A stretch of DNA of 19,253 nucleotides from JAXGTD01 sp040775095 (GTDB lineage: Bacteria > Pseudomonadota > Gammaproteobacteria > Chromatiales > Chromatiaceae): assembly GCA_040775095.1 (NCBI GenBank), contig JAXGTD010000085.1:1-19253 (forward strand), in the 5' to 3' direction. A program made the translations under genes and the position numbers. Positions 7,654-14,146 of this stretch are shown piece by piece; the stretch's first letter is position 1, and each line of letters begins with the position of its first letter. The notes below the pieces were generated by a model. The model was not told the DNA's origin and ran no database searches. It saw only the letters and a list, made by a program, of their open reading frames with translations.

Positions 7654-8403
7654 TCAGGCATCCAGCTCGGCCAGGATCTCGTCGGCGATGTCGGCATTGT
7701 TGTAGACCTCCTGCACGTCGTCGAGATCTTCGAGAGCATCCACCATGCGAAGCAGCTTCTCCGCGGTATCGCGGTCGAGCTCCGCCTGGGTCGTGGCCGT
7801 GTAGGTGACCTCCGAGACGCTGGTATCGAGGCCGGCGCCGGCCAGCGCATCGCAGACCGCGGTGAAGTCCTCCGGGGTCGTGATGACGTCCAGCGAGTGG
7901 TCATCGTTGACGACCACGTCTTCCGCCCCTGCCTCCAGGGCCGCCTCCATCACAACGTCCTCGTCCGTGCCGGGCTGGAAGCTGACGATACCCTGTTTCG
8001 TGAACAGGTAGGCGACAGAGCCGTCGGTGCCAAGATTGCCACCGTGCTTTGCGAACGCGTGACGCACCTCCGAGGCGGTGCGATTGCGGTTGTCGGTCAT
8101 GCAATCGACCATGACCGCAACGCCGCCCGGGCCGTACCCCTCGTAACGGATCTCCTCGAAGTTCTCGCCGTCCTCGGCGCCTGCACCACGTTTGATCGCA
8201 CGGTCCACGGTGTCGCGGGGCATGTTGTTGGCAAACGCCTTGTCCAGTGCCAGGCGCAGGCGCGGGTTGGTGCTCGGATCGCCGCCGCCCTCCCGGGCCG
8301 AAACCGTGACCTCGCGGATCAACTTGGTCCAGATCTTGCCGCGCTTCTTGTCCTGCGCCGCCTTACGGTGCTTGATATTGGCCCATTTGCTGTGTCCGGC
8401 CAT
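7654..8403 (-). CDS. yebC: YebC/PmpR/TACO1-family regulatory protein
   Basis: Members of this family have been described as transcriptional regulators and, more recently, as ribosome-associated factors that relieve stalling; which role applies here cannot be read from sequence. The 249 residues start with the invariant MAGHSKWANIKHRKAAQDKK. They also contain REGGGDPSTNPRLRLALDKA, NMPRDTVDRAIKRG, EGYGPGGVAVMVD and HGGNLGTDGSVAYLF, all hallmarks of the family. GAGGAACCA precedes the ATG at 8403; an upstream in-frame start is rejected because the conserved N-terminus begins here. It is the first gene of the yebC-ruvCAB cluster. Confidence 0.97.
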   Translation of the reverse strand: MAGHSKWANIKHRKAAQDKKRGKIWTKLIREVTVSAREGGGDPSTNPRLRLALDKAFANNMPRDTVDRAIKRGAGAEDGENFEEIRYEGYGPGGVAVMVDCMTDNRNRTASEVRHAFAKHGGNLGTDGSVAYLFTKQGIVSFQPGTDEDVVMEAALEAGAEDVVVNDDHSLDVITTPEDFTAVCDALAGAGLDTSVSEVTYTATTQAELDRDTAEKLLRMVDALEDLDDVQEVYNNADIADEILAELDA

Positions 8404-8425
8404 TGGTTCCTCGCTGCTGGAATCG

Positions 8426-8440
8426 GCCCCGATCCGGGGC
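8426..8440. other. Inverted repeat in the yebC leader
   Basis: GCCCCG (8426-8431) and CGGGGC (8435-8440) flank ATC, 23 bases upstream of the yebC ATG and downstream of the proposed promoter. It could be a leader hairpin or an operator half-site pair. It may also be chance in GC-rich DNA. Confidence 0.3.
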
Positions 8441-8494
8441 TGATGGGTTCGTGGATCGACGGCGCACACCCGCGCGGCGGCGCGCTGAGCCTGG

Positions 8495-8503
8495 ATTCTA
8501 ACA
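8495..8503 (-). promoter_or_regulatory. Extended -10 promoter for yebC-ruvCAB
   Basis: On the minus strand the sequence reads TGTTAGAAT: TAGAAT matches the TATAAT consensus at five of six positions, and TG one base upstream forms an extended -10. A TTGAGC further upstream is too far (21-base spacer) to be a normal -35, which fits an extended -10 promoter that does not need one. The predicted leader is about 85 bases. Confidence 0.5.
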
Positions 8504-8591
8504 CCGAGCCCCGCGCTGCAGGCTCAACCCGGCTGAATCCCTCGCTACCCGGCTCGGGCTCTCTGGAAGCGGGGTCGGCCGACTGTCCCAT

Positions 8592-8710
8592 CACCCGTAA
8601 GGGTGCTAACCTCCCGCGCTGTCCGGGAGGATGTTCGGCCCGTTAACCGAAAACCGCGGTTGGGTGGCGCCCAGGGTGCGCGCCACGGGGTTGTCGCGCC
8701 CCTCACCCAA
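8592..8710 (+). other. Structured 5' leader upstream of the DUF302 gene
   Basis: This part of the 414-base gap between the divergent yebC and DUF302 genes has several perfect inverted repeats in series. CACCC/GGGTG closes on a GTAA tetraloop (8592-8605), and CTCCCG/CGGGAG spans 8611-8629. GTGGCGC (8664-8670) pairs with GCGCCAC (8680-8686), and GGGG (8687-8690) with CCCC (8699-8702). TTGGG (8660-8664) and CCCAA (8706-8710) enclose the last two stems, giving a plausible three-way junction. I recognise no known riboswitch family. GC-rich DNA forms hairpins easily, so this is a candidate only. Confidence 0.3.
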
Positions 8711-8817
8711 GAGATGCGTGGGCGGAGACCGGGTTCTCAGATCAGGACGGTATCTTGCGTTACGCCCACAGCCGTCGACTGCCGGTTCTGGATTTAACTG
8801 TTGCAGGAGTTTCAGCC

Positions 8818-9207
8818 ATGTACGTCTTTGGAGTCGTATTGGCCGTGCCCATGGGCGCGGCGGTCGAGAAGGTCACCGCGGCATTGCAGGCCGAGAAGCT
8901 CGGTGTGGTCAGCGACGTGGATGTGGGCGGACTCATCAAGGCGAAGCTTGGCGAAGACATTGGTGCGTATCGCATCCTTGGTGCCTGTCAGCCCGGCCTC
9001 GCCAAACGCGTGATCGGTGCCCAGCCGGCGGCTGGCGTCTTGTTGCCGTGCAATCTGGTCCTGCGCTCCGTCGATGGCGGGAATACGGCGGTCGACTTCA
9101 TGGACCCGGTCACGGTCCTGGCACATGCCGAGCACCCCGAGATCGCGAAGGTCGCCGAGGAGGCGCGCGTCATCCTGGAACGGGTGCGTGACCACCTAAC
9201 GAGCTGA
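8818..9207 (+). CDS. DUF302-family protein
   Basis: A 129-residue protein whose middle (IGAYRILGACQPGLAKRVI, then GVLLPCNLVLR) is the typical DUF302 signature. Its two cysteines sit in GACQP and LPCN. The N-terminal segment (VTAALQAEKLGVVSDVDVGG) and the end (FMDPVTVLAHAEHPEIAKVA) fit the same small alpha/beta fold. The family has no settled biochemical function; members are common in sulfur-oxidising and photosynthetic proteobacteria and have been proposed to bind small ligands. AGGAGT eight bases before the ATG at 8818 fixes the start, in preference to a TTG at 8755. No export signal is convincing. It seems to be monocistronic. Confidence 0.85.
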   Translation: MYVFGVVLAVPMGAAVEKVTAALQAEKLGVVSDVDVGGLIKAKLGEDIGAYRILGACQPGLAKRVIGAQPAAGVLLPCNLVLRSVDGGNTAVDFMDPVTVLAHAEHPEIAKVAEEARVILERVRDHLTS

Positions 9208-9564
9208 CGAGACGGCCCCGATACCTTTACCCGGGCCGGGGGATGCATCAGAATTGCGGATGAGGGGCGACCGACTGGATCCATCCGCGGGCAAAGTCAT
9301 CCCGCGATCCGACTGGTACGCCTTCCGGATGGCCCCATTTTTCACGGCATGATGGTCGCTGACCGTGGCGGGTCATCCATGGTCCGTCTGGCCCGAGGGG
9401 CGCTTTGATCGGCGTTTCGTTGAATGGCCATCGGGGTGGCGTCGGCCCCGCGTTCCGCCGCGGACGCCGGCAATGCCTGCTGTTCCGGGTGCATGAGGAT
9501 GCCCGCCGGACCCAAGATCCGTTGCGCAACGTTCATGCTGAACCGGCCGGAGGAATCGAGCCAC
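9208..9564. other. 357-base gap between DUF302 gene and zapD with inverted and direct repeats
   Basis: I find no gene here; the open frame running into zapD from 9424 lacks family similarity. GCGGATG (9256-9262) and CATCCGC (9282-9288) form a 7-bp stem. CGCGGG (9286-9291) and CCCGCG (9301-9306) form an overlapping 6-bp stem, so only one can form fully. GCGACCGACTGG (9267-9278) recurs as GCGATCCGACTGG (9304-9316). No convincing promoter or T-rich terminator was seen. Confidence 0.4.
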
Positions 9565-10332
9565 GTGTCGCAAGAGCTGATTTTCGAGCATCCGTTGAAC
9601 GAGCGGATCAGGACCTTTCTCCGCCTCGAGCATCTGTTCGAAAAGGTGGAACGGTTTCTTCCAGGCACATCCGCCTGGGAAACGCGGGTGGCGGTGGAGG
9701 GGGTGCTCGACATCATCGCCATCACGGCCCGTGCCGACATCAAGACGGAATTGCTCAAGGAGATCGATCGCAATCTCTCGACCCTGACGCGCATCCGCCA
9801 TCAGCCGGGGGTCGACCCGGTCGCGCTCAACGAGGTGATTCAGGGTCTGGAGCAGGCCGCTGGCGGCATCCATGGGCTGAACGGGCAGATCGGCGCCGCC
9901 GCGCGCGATGACGCCTTTCTCAAGGCGATCGCACAACGCAGCAGTATACCCGGTGGTGCCTGCAGCTTTGATCTACCGCTATATCATCATTTCCTGACGC
10001 AGACGCCGCCCGTTCGTGTGGAGCGGATCGAGTGTTGGATGTCGGGCATGGCGGCCGTGAGCAGTGCGATCCGGCTCGTCCTGTCTCTGGCCCGGGGCAG
10101 CGCCCGGCCTCGTCCTCTGGTGGCCGAGACCGGTTTCTATCAGGAGGCACTGGACGTGCACGCACCGGCACAACTGGTGCGAGTGGGTTTCGCGCAAGCG
10201 GCTCGTGTCTACCCTGAGATCAGCGGACACAAGAACCGGTTCAGCATCCGCTTCCTGTCGGCGGACGGCAACGGTCGGCCGGTCCAGAGCCGCGAGGACA
10301 TCGACTTCTTTCTGACCTGCTGCATCTTTTAG
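9565..10332 (+). CDS. zapD: ZapD, FtsZ-associated cell-division protein
   Basis: ZapD (YacF) crosslinks and bundles FtsZ filaments at the division ring. The 255-residue product is close to E. coli ZapD (247). It begins with the characteristic IFEHPLNERIRTFLRLEHLF, followed by a long helical bundle and the C-terminal beta domain (CSFDLPLYHHFL; ISGHKNRFSIRFL; EDIDFFLTCCIF). I chose the GTG at 9565 because GGAGGAA lies nine bases upstream and homologous sequence begins there. In-frame ATGs at 9424 and 9535 would add unrelated residues. yacG follows after 23 bases, the usual neighbour; coaE, often adjacent, is not here. Confidence 0.95.
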   Translation: MSQELIFEHPLNERIRTFLRLEHLFEKVERFLPGTSAWETRVAVEGVLDIIAITARADIKTELLKEIDRNLSTLTRIRHQPGVDPVALNEVIQGLEQAAGGIHGLNGQIGAAARDDAFLKAIAQRSSIPGGACSFDLPLYHHFLTQTPPVRVERIECWMSGMAAVSSAIRLVLSLARGSARPRPLVAETGFYQEALDVHAPAQLVRVGFAQAARVYPEISGHKNRFSIRFLSADGNGRPVQSREDIDFFLTCCIF

Positions 10333-10355
10333 TCTTGGATCGCACGGGGGCGAGA

Positions 10356-10559
10356 ATGACGCGCACGGTCCGTTGTCCGACATGTGGCAAGCCGGTCATC
10401 TGGGCGGCGGCATCGACATGGCGTCCATTTTGCAGCGACCGCTGTCGCCTGATCGACCTGGGTGAATGGCTCGACGAGACACGTCGCATCTCCGAGCCGC
10501 TCGAAGAGGCCTTGCTCGATCACGGTCTCGATCCGAGCGACGACGCACCGCGACACTGA
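10356..10559 (+). CDS. yacG: YacG, zinc-binding DNA gyrase inhibitor
   Basis: YacG is a small zinc protein that binds GyrB and inhibits gyrase. The 67 residues have the four-cysteine site: Cys7 and Cys10 (CPTCGKPV), then Cys26 and Cys30 (FCSDRCRLIDLGEWL), exactly the YacG pattern. The acidic C-terminus (LEEALLDHGLDPSDDAP) is consistent with the GyrB-contacting tail. The ATG at 10356, behind GGGGGCGAG, is preferred over an in-frame TTG at 10335. It follows zapD closely and is probably co-transcribed. Confidence 0.95.
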   Translation: MTRTVRCPTCGKPVIWAAASTWRPFCSDRCRLIDLGEWLDETRRISEPLEEALLDHGLDPSDDAPRH

Positions 10560-10740
10560 CTCGGCGCATGGGCCAGGGGAGGTTGCTGAGGCGATCGATC
10601 CGGTCAGGCGTGCGCGGGTGTGTGGTTGGACCGGCCGAGCTCCCAGCGCATGCGGGTGCCGCGCGAGCGGTTGACCCGGACGCCCTTGGGTCAGCTGGAC
10701 CTGGTGCGAACCACAACGACTCGAATCGAGGAGACGCTCA

Positions 10741-11160
10741 ATGCCCAAAGATCTACCCCCCCGCCATGCCAAGACGGGCCGGGCTATCGATACCGCGAAG
10801 CTCGACCGGGTCGTAGCCGAGGCCCGCCGCGCCAGCGACGAGCGCGCGGCCGGATATCGGGAACAGGCCCTGAAGCTCTATCCGTGGGTCTGCGGACGCT
10901 GCGGCCGTGATTTCACGCGCGAGAACCTGCGTGAGCTGACGGTTCACCACAAGGATATGGACCACGACAACAATCCGCCCGACGGCAGCAACTGGGAGTT
11001 GCTCTGCCTGTACTGCCACGACAACGAGCACCAGAAGTACGAAGAACACCTGGCGGCGCTCGCCGCTGGCCGTGGCGGTGCCGCGGGAAAGGCCAAGGCC
11101 CCGGAGACGACACACCGGCCGTTCGAGGCACTACAAGCCCTGTTGAACAAGGACGACTGA
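10741..11160 (+). CDS. yajD: YajD-like HNH nuclease
   Basis: A 139-residue HNH-family protein. Cys51/Cys54 (CGRCGRDF) and Cys89/Cys92 (LCLYCHDNEH) form a structural zinc site. LTVHHKDMDHDNNPPDGSNW supplies the His69-His70 and Asn residues of the HNH beta-beta-alpha-metal fold. This matches E. coli YajD in layout, with an extra C-terminal tail of about 25 residues rich in Ala, Gly and Lys. The physiological role of YajD is not known to me. GAGGAGACGCTC precedes the ATG. The 181-base gap after yacG holds no gene, and the downstream gene is convergent. Confidence 0.9.
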   Translation: MPKDLPPRHAKTGRAIDTAKLDRVVAEARRASDERAAGYREQALKLYPWVCGRCGRDFTRENLRELTVHHKDMDHDNNPPDGSNWELLCLYCHDNEHQKYEEHLAALAAGRGGAAGKAKAPETTHRPFEALQALLNKDD

Positions 11161-11317
11161 TCGCCGCCGATGCTCGGCGACCCGGGGCCCGGGCTCGGGC
11201 AAGACCGATTGGAGGCCTTGTCCCGGTGGGCCCGGGATGGCGCGATCGGAGGGTCGCCGTTGTCGGGTTGTGGGCCGATCTTGTCCGCGGGGGCCCCATC
11301 TGCGCCTCGTTCAATCA

Positions 11318-11333
11318 GCCAGGCCTCCCTGGC
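11318..11333. terminator. Perfect hairpin between convergent genes
   Basis: GCCAGG (11318-11323) and CCTGGC (11328-11333) close on CCTC, in the 232-base gap between the 3' ends of yajD and the 'neuromedin U' gene. There is no T tract on either side, so termination here may be Rho-dependent. The remainder of the gap is very GC-rich (runs such as CCCGGGGCCCGGGCTCGGG) with no gene seen. Confidence 0.3.
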
Positions 11334-11392
11334 CCGGGCTGTAAACGCCTCCAACCGGTGTCTGCCTTGAGCCGCCGCGCCCTCCCACGCCC

Positions 11393-12229
11393 CTATTTCG
11401 GGAACATGAGCTGCAGCTGCGCGCGTATCTGCCAGTTCGGCCCGTCGTCTGGGGTGACGACGTTGTAGTAACCGCCGATCTGGGCGTTCACCGGCAGCTT
11501 GCCGAAATGGAAGATGTGCCCGATGCCGGCCCCCAGGGGCACGGTCCATTGGTTGCCGCTGTCCGCCTCCCAGTTCACCGTGATGATCGGAGTGCTGTTG
11601 ATGTAGGTACCGCCGGGCAGGTTGTAGTTCACGAAGGGCTGGATCAGCCCGTTGTTGTAGGATGGGTCGCTGTTGCTGGTGCCCAGCGACCAGATGTTGT
11701 TGATCAGCACGCCGTAGACCCAGGGGCTGCCTTTCTTCATCCGCAGCACGACGGCCGTCGGACCCAGGCCCCAGTTCTCGTTACCAAGGGCGCTGTCGGT
11801 ATGGGTCGGTGCCTGAACAACGGTGCCCGCGCCCCAGATCAGCCCGGAGGAGACGTCGCTCGGAGACAGGAAGGCCGAGAGTTGGGTATCGCCGAGTCCG
11901 AAGGTGCTGTCCTGTGCCGAGTTGAGCGCTGGCTGCCAGATCAACGGGAGCACGGTCCGGGTGATGAGGTTCCAGTCCTTGTTCAGGGTCACCGGGATGA
12001 CGGGCTGGATGTTGAGGATATTCTGGGTCCCTCCCTCCGGCCCGTAGTTGAGGTTGGTATTGTTCTGGAAGGGTACGCTGATGAGGTTGGCCACCGGATT
12101 CTGGGCCATCTTCGCCAGCTCCTCGGAGCTTGGCTCGCCCCGGGCCGTGCCCGTGCCCGTGATGGCGATGAGCGCGATGGCCGCAGCCAGGCGCGGCGTG
12201 TTCTTTCGACAGGATCGATCAGGATTCAT
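11393..12229 (-). CDS. Outer-membrane beta-barrel protein of the bacterial 'neuromedin U' annotated family
   Basis: A 278-residue exported protein. A Sec signal peptide (RLAAAIALIAITGTGTA) is followed by the highly conserved family start ELAKMAQNPVANLISVPFQN. Amphipathic strands run through the rest: NIQPVIPVTLNKDWNLITRT, STFGLGDTQLSAFLSP, GSPWVYGVLINNIWS, TYINSTPIITVNWEA and a C-terminal WQIRAQLQLMFPK. The family is routinely misnamed after the vertebrate peptide neuromedin U; it resembles MetA/phenol-type outer-membrane transport barrels, and its substrate is unknown. The ATG at 12229 has GGAGAGGAAACA upstream and is preferred over an in-frame ATG at 12295. It is the last gene of the four-gene minus-strand cluster. 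Confidence 0.85.
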   Translation of the reverse strand: MNPDRSCRKNTPRLAAAIALIAITGTGTARGEPSSEELAKMAQNPVANLISVPFQNNTNLNYGPEGGTQNILNIQPVIPVTLNKDWNLITRTVLPLIWQPALNSAQDSTFGLGDTQLSAFLSPSDVSSGLIWGAGTVVQAPTHTDSALGNENWGLGPTAVVLRMKKGSPWVYGVLINNIWSLGTSNSDPSYNNGLIQPFVNYNLPGGTYINSTPIITVNWEADSGNQWTVPLGAGIGHIFHFGKLPVNAQIGGYYNVVTPDDGPNWQIRAQLQLMFPK

Positions 12230-12294
12230 TGTTTCCTCTCCATGCTGGCTTGCTCGGGAATACGGACCGGACGCGGTATCTGCTTGCCGGGACA

Positions 12295-12314
12295 CATCCT
12301 CGCAATCGAGGATG
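12295..12314. promoter_or_regulatory. 8-bp perfect inverted repeat, possible operator
   Basis: CATCCTCG (12295-12302) and CGAGGATG (12307-12314) flank CAAT. The element is about 66 bases upstream of the beta-barrel gene ATG. There is no T tract, and the size suits a dimeric regulator's operator or a leader hairpin. No clear promoter boxes could be paired with it. Confidence 0.35.
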
Positions 12315-12382
12315 CGCGATTGTCGAGTCTCTTTCGGTATGCCTCTTGCGCGTTTGCGACAGCGTTGACTGGCGGGAGCGGG

Positions 12383-12414
12383 GGTCCGGTTGGACCGCCC
12401 GCGCCTTGGCGGGC
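12383..12414. other. Two adjoining small hairpins
   Basis: GGTCC/GGACC around GGTT (12383-12396) is followed without a gap by GCCCGC/GCGGGC (12397-12402 and 12409-12414). With the elements at 12295 and 12441 they fill most of the 243-base gap between the propeller gene and the beta-barrel gene. Confidence 0.3.
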
Positions 12415-12440
12415 AAACGGCGGGATCCTTACCCGGCGGA

Positions 12441-12465
12441 CCCGGCCCAGCTTGACCGGGCCGGG
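12441..12465 (-). terminator. Strong hairpin after the propeller gene
   Basis: CCCGGCCC (12441-12448) and GGGCCGGG (12458-12465) make a perfect 8-bp all-GC stem with a nine-base loop, only seven bases past the stop codon at 12473. No T tract follows on the minus strand. It is either a Rho-assisted terminator or a stabilising 3' structure between two genes of differing expression. Confidence 0.45.
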
Positions 12466-12472
12466 CGAGCGG

Positions 12473-14104
12473 TCACTTGCCCGAGGCGGGTTTCGGCATG
12501 ACCTGCAAGACGTAAAAGCCCTTGCCAACCGCGGTCGGGAAGTAGACCCGACCGCCGAAGCCGGGTGGGGTGAGCGAGTTGCCGGTCAGTGGGCCGAAGA
12601 AATCGGACTGGGCAAGGATCTTGCCGGTGGCGGCGTCGCGCCAGGTGAGCTGCTCGGTGTAATTCTGGGTAAAGAAGGCGGCCTTGATGGGCTCCTTCTC
12701 CACGTTGGGCTTCATATTCGTCAGCAGCAGCACCCGCTTGTCCTTCGGGCCGAACAGCGGCTGAAACGTCGTGGTCATGTCGTCGAGGACGAAGGCGACC
12801 TTCATTTCTCCCGTGACCGGATCGAGCTTGATGCCGGCCACCTTGCCCACGCCCATGTCAGCCGAATAGATCATGTTGTTTTCGGGGTCGGCGCCATTCT
12901 TGGGCATCGCGAAGCTCCATTCGCCTTTCTTGAGCTCGCCGAAGGGGAAGATGATCTGCTGCTTGGTCGGGTCCTTCTGGCTGGCGACCACGACGCTCGA
13001 GGCGACCGTGTCGCTGCCGATCCCGTTGAGCTGGGCCACCACCCAGTCCCCGATGACGGTTGGTGCGGCAGGCGTCGACTGGCCCTTTTGGATCGGGTGG
13101 ATCACCCAGGAGTCGTCCAGCGACAGTTTCCCCGTCGCGGGATCCCAGAAGGCGCGTTGCACCATGGTGTTCATGCCGATGTAGATGGCGATCCGGCCCT
13201 CGAAGGTCGTGACGATGTGCGGCGCCGTGGCCGGCTCCGGCAGCTCGATGCTGTCGAGGACCTCGAGCGTGTCCGGATCCACCGCGGTGAGCTGGGAGTT
13301 GGGCTGCTTCATCCCTTCCGCGGCGCACTTGATGATTGCCACGGTGCCCTGGAGCGTGCAGCCGAAGGGCCGGGTCTGGTCCTTGAGAATCAAGGTCCCG
13401 TCCGGTGCGATCGTGAGGTGCTTGTAGTTTACGTCTTCGGCCGGTGCCGCCCCGCCGGGCAGGCTGTTGTGCTTCAGGAGCAGACCGGTGTCCCCGTCGA
13501 TGAGCACGATCTGGTTCGACCAGGCGAAGGCGATGTTGCCGTTCGGGAGGATGTTGAGATTGGCGTTGCCGATCCAGTGGCCCGAGGCGTTCAGGTTGTC
13601 GAGATAGGTGCGCCAGATCTGCCTTCCCGTGGTGGCGTTGGCCTTGGCGACGAAGGGCCCGACCATGTTGGGGTCTTCCAGCGTCGGGTACTCGCCGCCG
13701 ACGATATAGAGCTCGCCGGGCTTGCGGTTGTTGATGTACGAGATACCGGGGTAGTCGTTGGCGCTGCGCCAGGCGTAGACCTGGTTGGCACCGTCCATCG
13801 ATCCGAGGAAGGTCGCGCAGGGAAACAGCCCGCTGCGCTCGGAATCGGAGATCTCCGCGCCGTTGAGCGAGGAGTAGTAGCCCGGCGTTGGGATCTGCTG
13901 CTGGCAGGCGAGCTCCTTGGCGTAGAGGCCAACGTCACCGGGTAGGGGTCCGTGGGCGGCGACCTGGTTCGGGGTCAGGCCCACCCTGGCGACCCGCTCT
14001 TCGACCTTGGCCCCGATGATGGTTCCGGCCAGGCGGTAGACGACGACCGCCAGGACGACGAGGATCGCCAGGCCGGCCCACTTCAGAATCGACGAGGTTT
14101 TCAT
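12473..14104 (-). CDS. Membrane-anchored PQQ-like beta-propeller protein, copy 1
   Basis: A 543-residue protein with one N-terminal membrane helix (about 8-30, ILKWAGLAILVVLAVVVYRL) and a periplasmic body. Repeated blade-end motifs of the D-x-x-TG type occur roughly every 40-70 residues: ANATTGRQIWRTY, LIDGDTGLLLKHN, AVDPDTLEVLDSI, WDPATGKLSLDDS, KLDPVTGEMKVAF and RDAATGKILAQS. This is the pattern of PQQ-dehydrogenase-like or quinoprotein propellers. I cannot show that it binds PQQ. Cys67, Cys96, Cys249 and Cys260 are shared with the upstream copy and could form disulfides. AAGGAGACAAG precedes the ATG. It lies 42 bases downstream of its paralogue, with which it is probably co-transcribed. 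Function unknown. Confidence 0.8.
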   Translation of the reverse strand: MKTSSILKWAGLAILVVLAVVVYRLAGTIIGAKVEERVARVGLTPNQVAAHGPLPGDVGLYAKELACQQQIPTPGYYSSLNGAEISDSERSGLFPCATFLGSMDGANQVYAWRSANDYPGISYINNRKPGELYIVGGEYPTLEDPNMVGPFVAKANATTGRQIWRTYLDNLNASGHWIGNANLNILPNGNIAFAWSNQIVLIDGDTGLLLKHNSLPGGAAPAEDVNYKHLTIAPDGTLILKDQTRPFGCTLQGTVAIIKCAAEGMKQPNSQLTAVDPDTLEVLDSIELPEPATAPHIVTTFEGRIAIYIGMNTMVQRAFWDPATGKLSLDDSWVIHPIQKGQSTPAAPTVIGDWVVAQLNGIGSDTVASSVVVASQKDPTKQQIIFPFGELKKGEWSFAMPKNGADPENNMIYSADMGVGKVAGIKLDPVTGEMKVAFVLDDMTTTFQPLFGPKDKRVLLLTNMKPNVEKEPIKAAFFTQNYTEQLTWRDAATGKILAQSDFFGPLTGNSLTPPGFGGRVYFPTAVGKGFYVLQVMPKPASGK

Positions 14105-14146
14105 CTTGTCTCCTTGGTTGGTAGGGATCTCCCGCCCGTCGAGCGA

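Noticed and set aside
8755..8817. TTG start extending the DUF302 protein
   Set aside because: No ribosome-binding site, and the extension is not part of the family; AGGAGT supports 8818.
9214..9238. Terminator after the DUF302 gene (GGCCC/GGGCC)
   Set aside because: Only a 5-bp stem with a long loop and no T tract; indistinguishable from background GC-rich pairing.
9424..9564. Upstream ATG starts for ZapD
   Set aside because: The added residues do not resemble ZapD, while GTG at 9565 has a well-placed GGAGGAA.
11507..13945. Long plus-strand open frame (812 codons) opposite the barrel and propeller copy 1 genes
   Set aside because: It is antisense to two genes with clear family features and good ribosome-binding sites. 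Its translation is low-complexity Gly/Val/Asp/Arg-rich, typical of the complementary strand of GC-rich genes.
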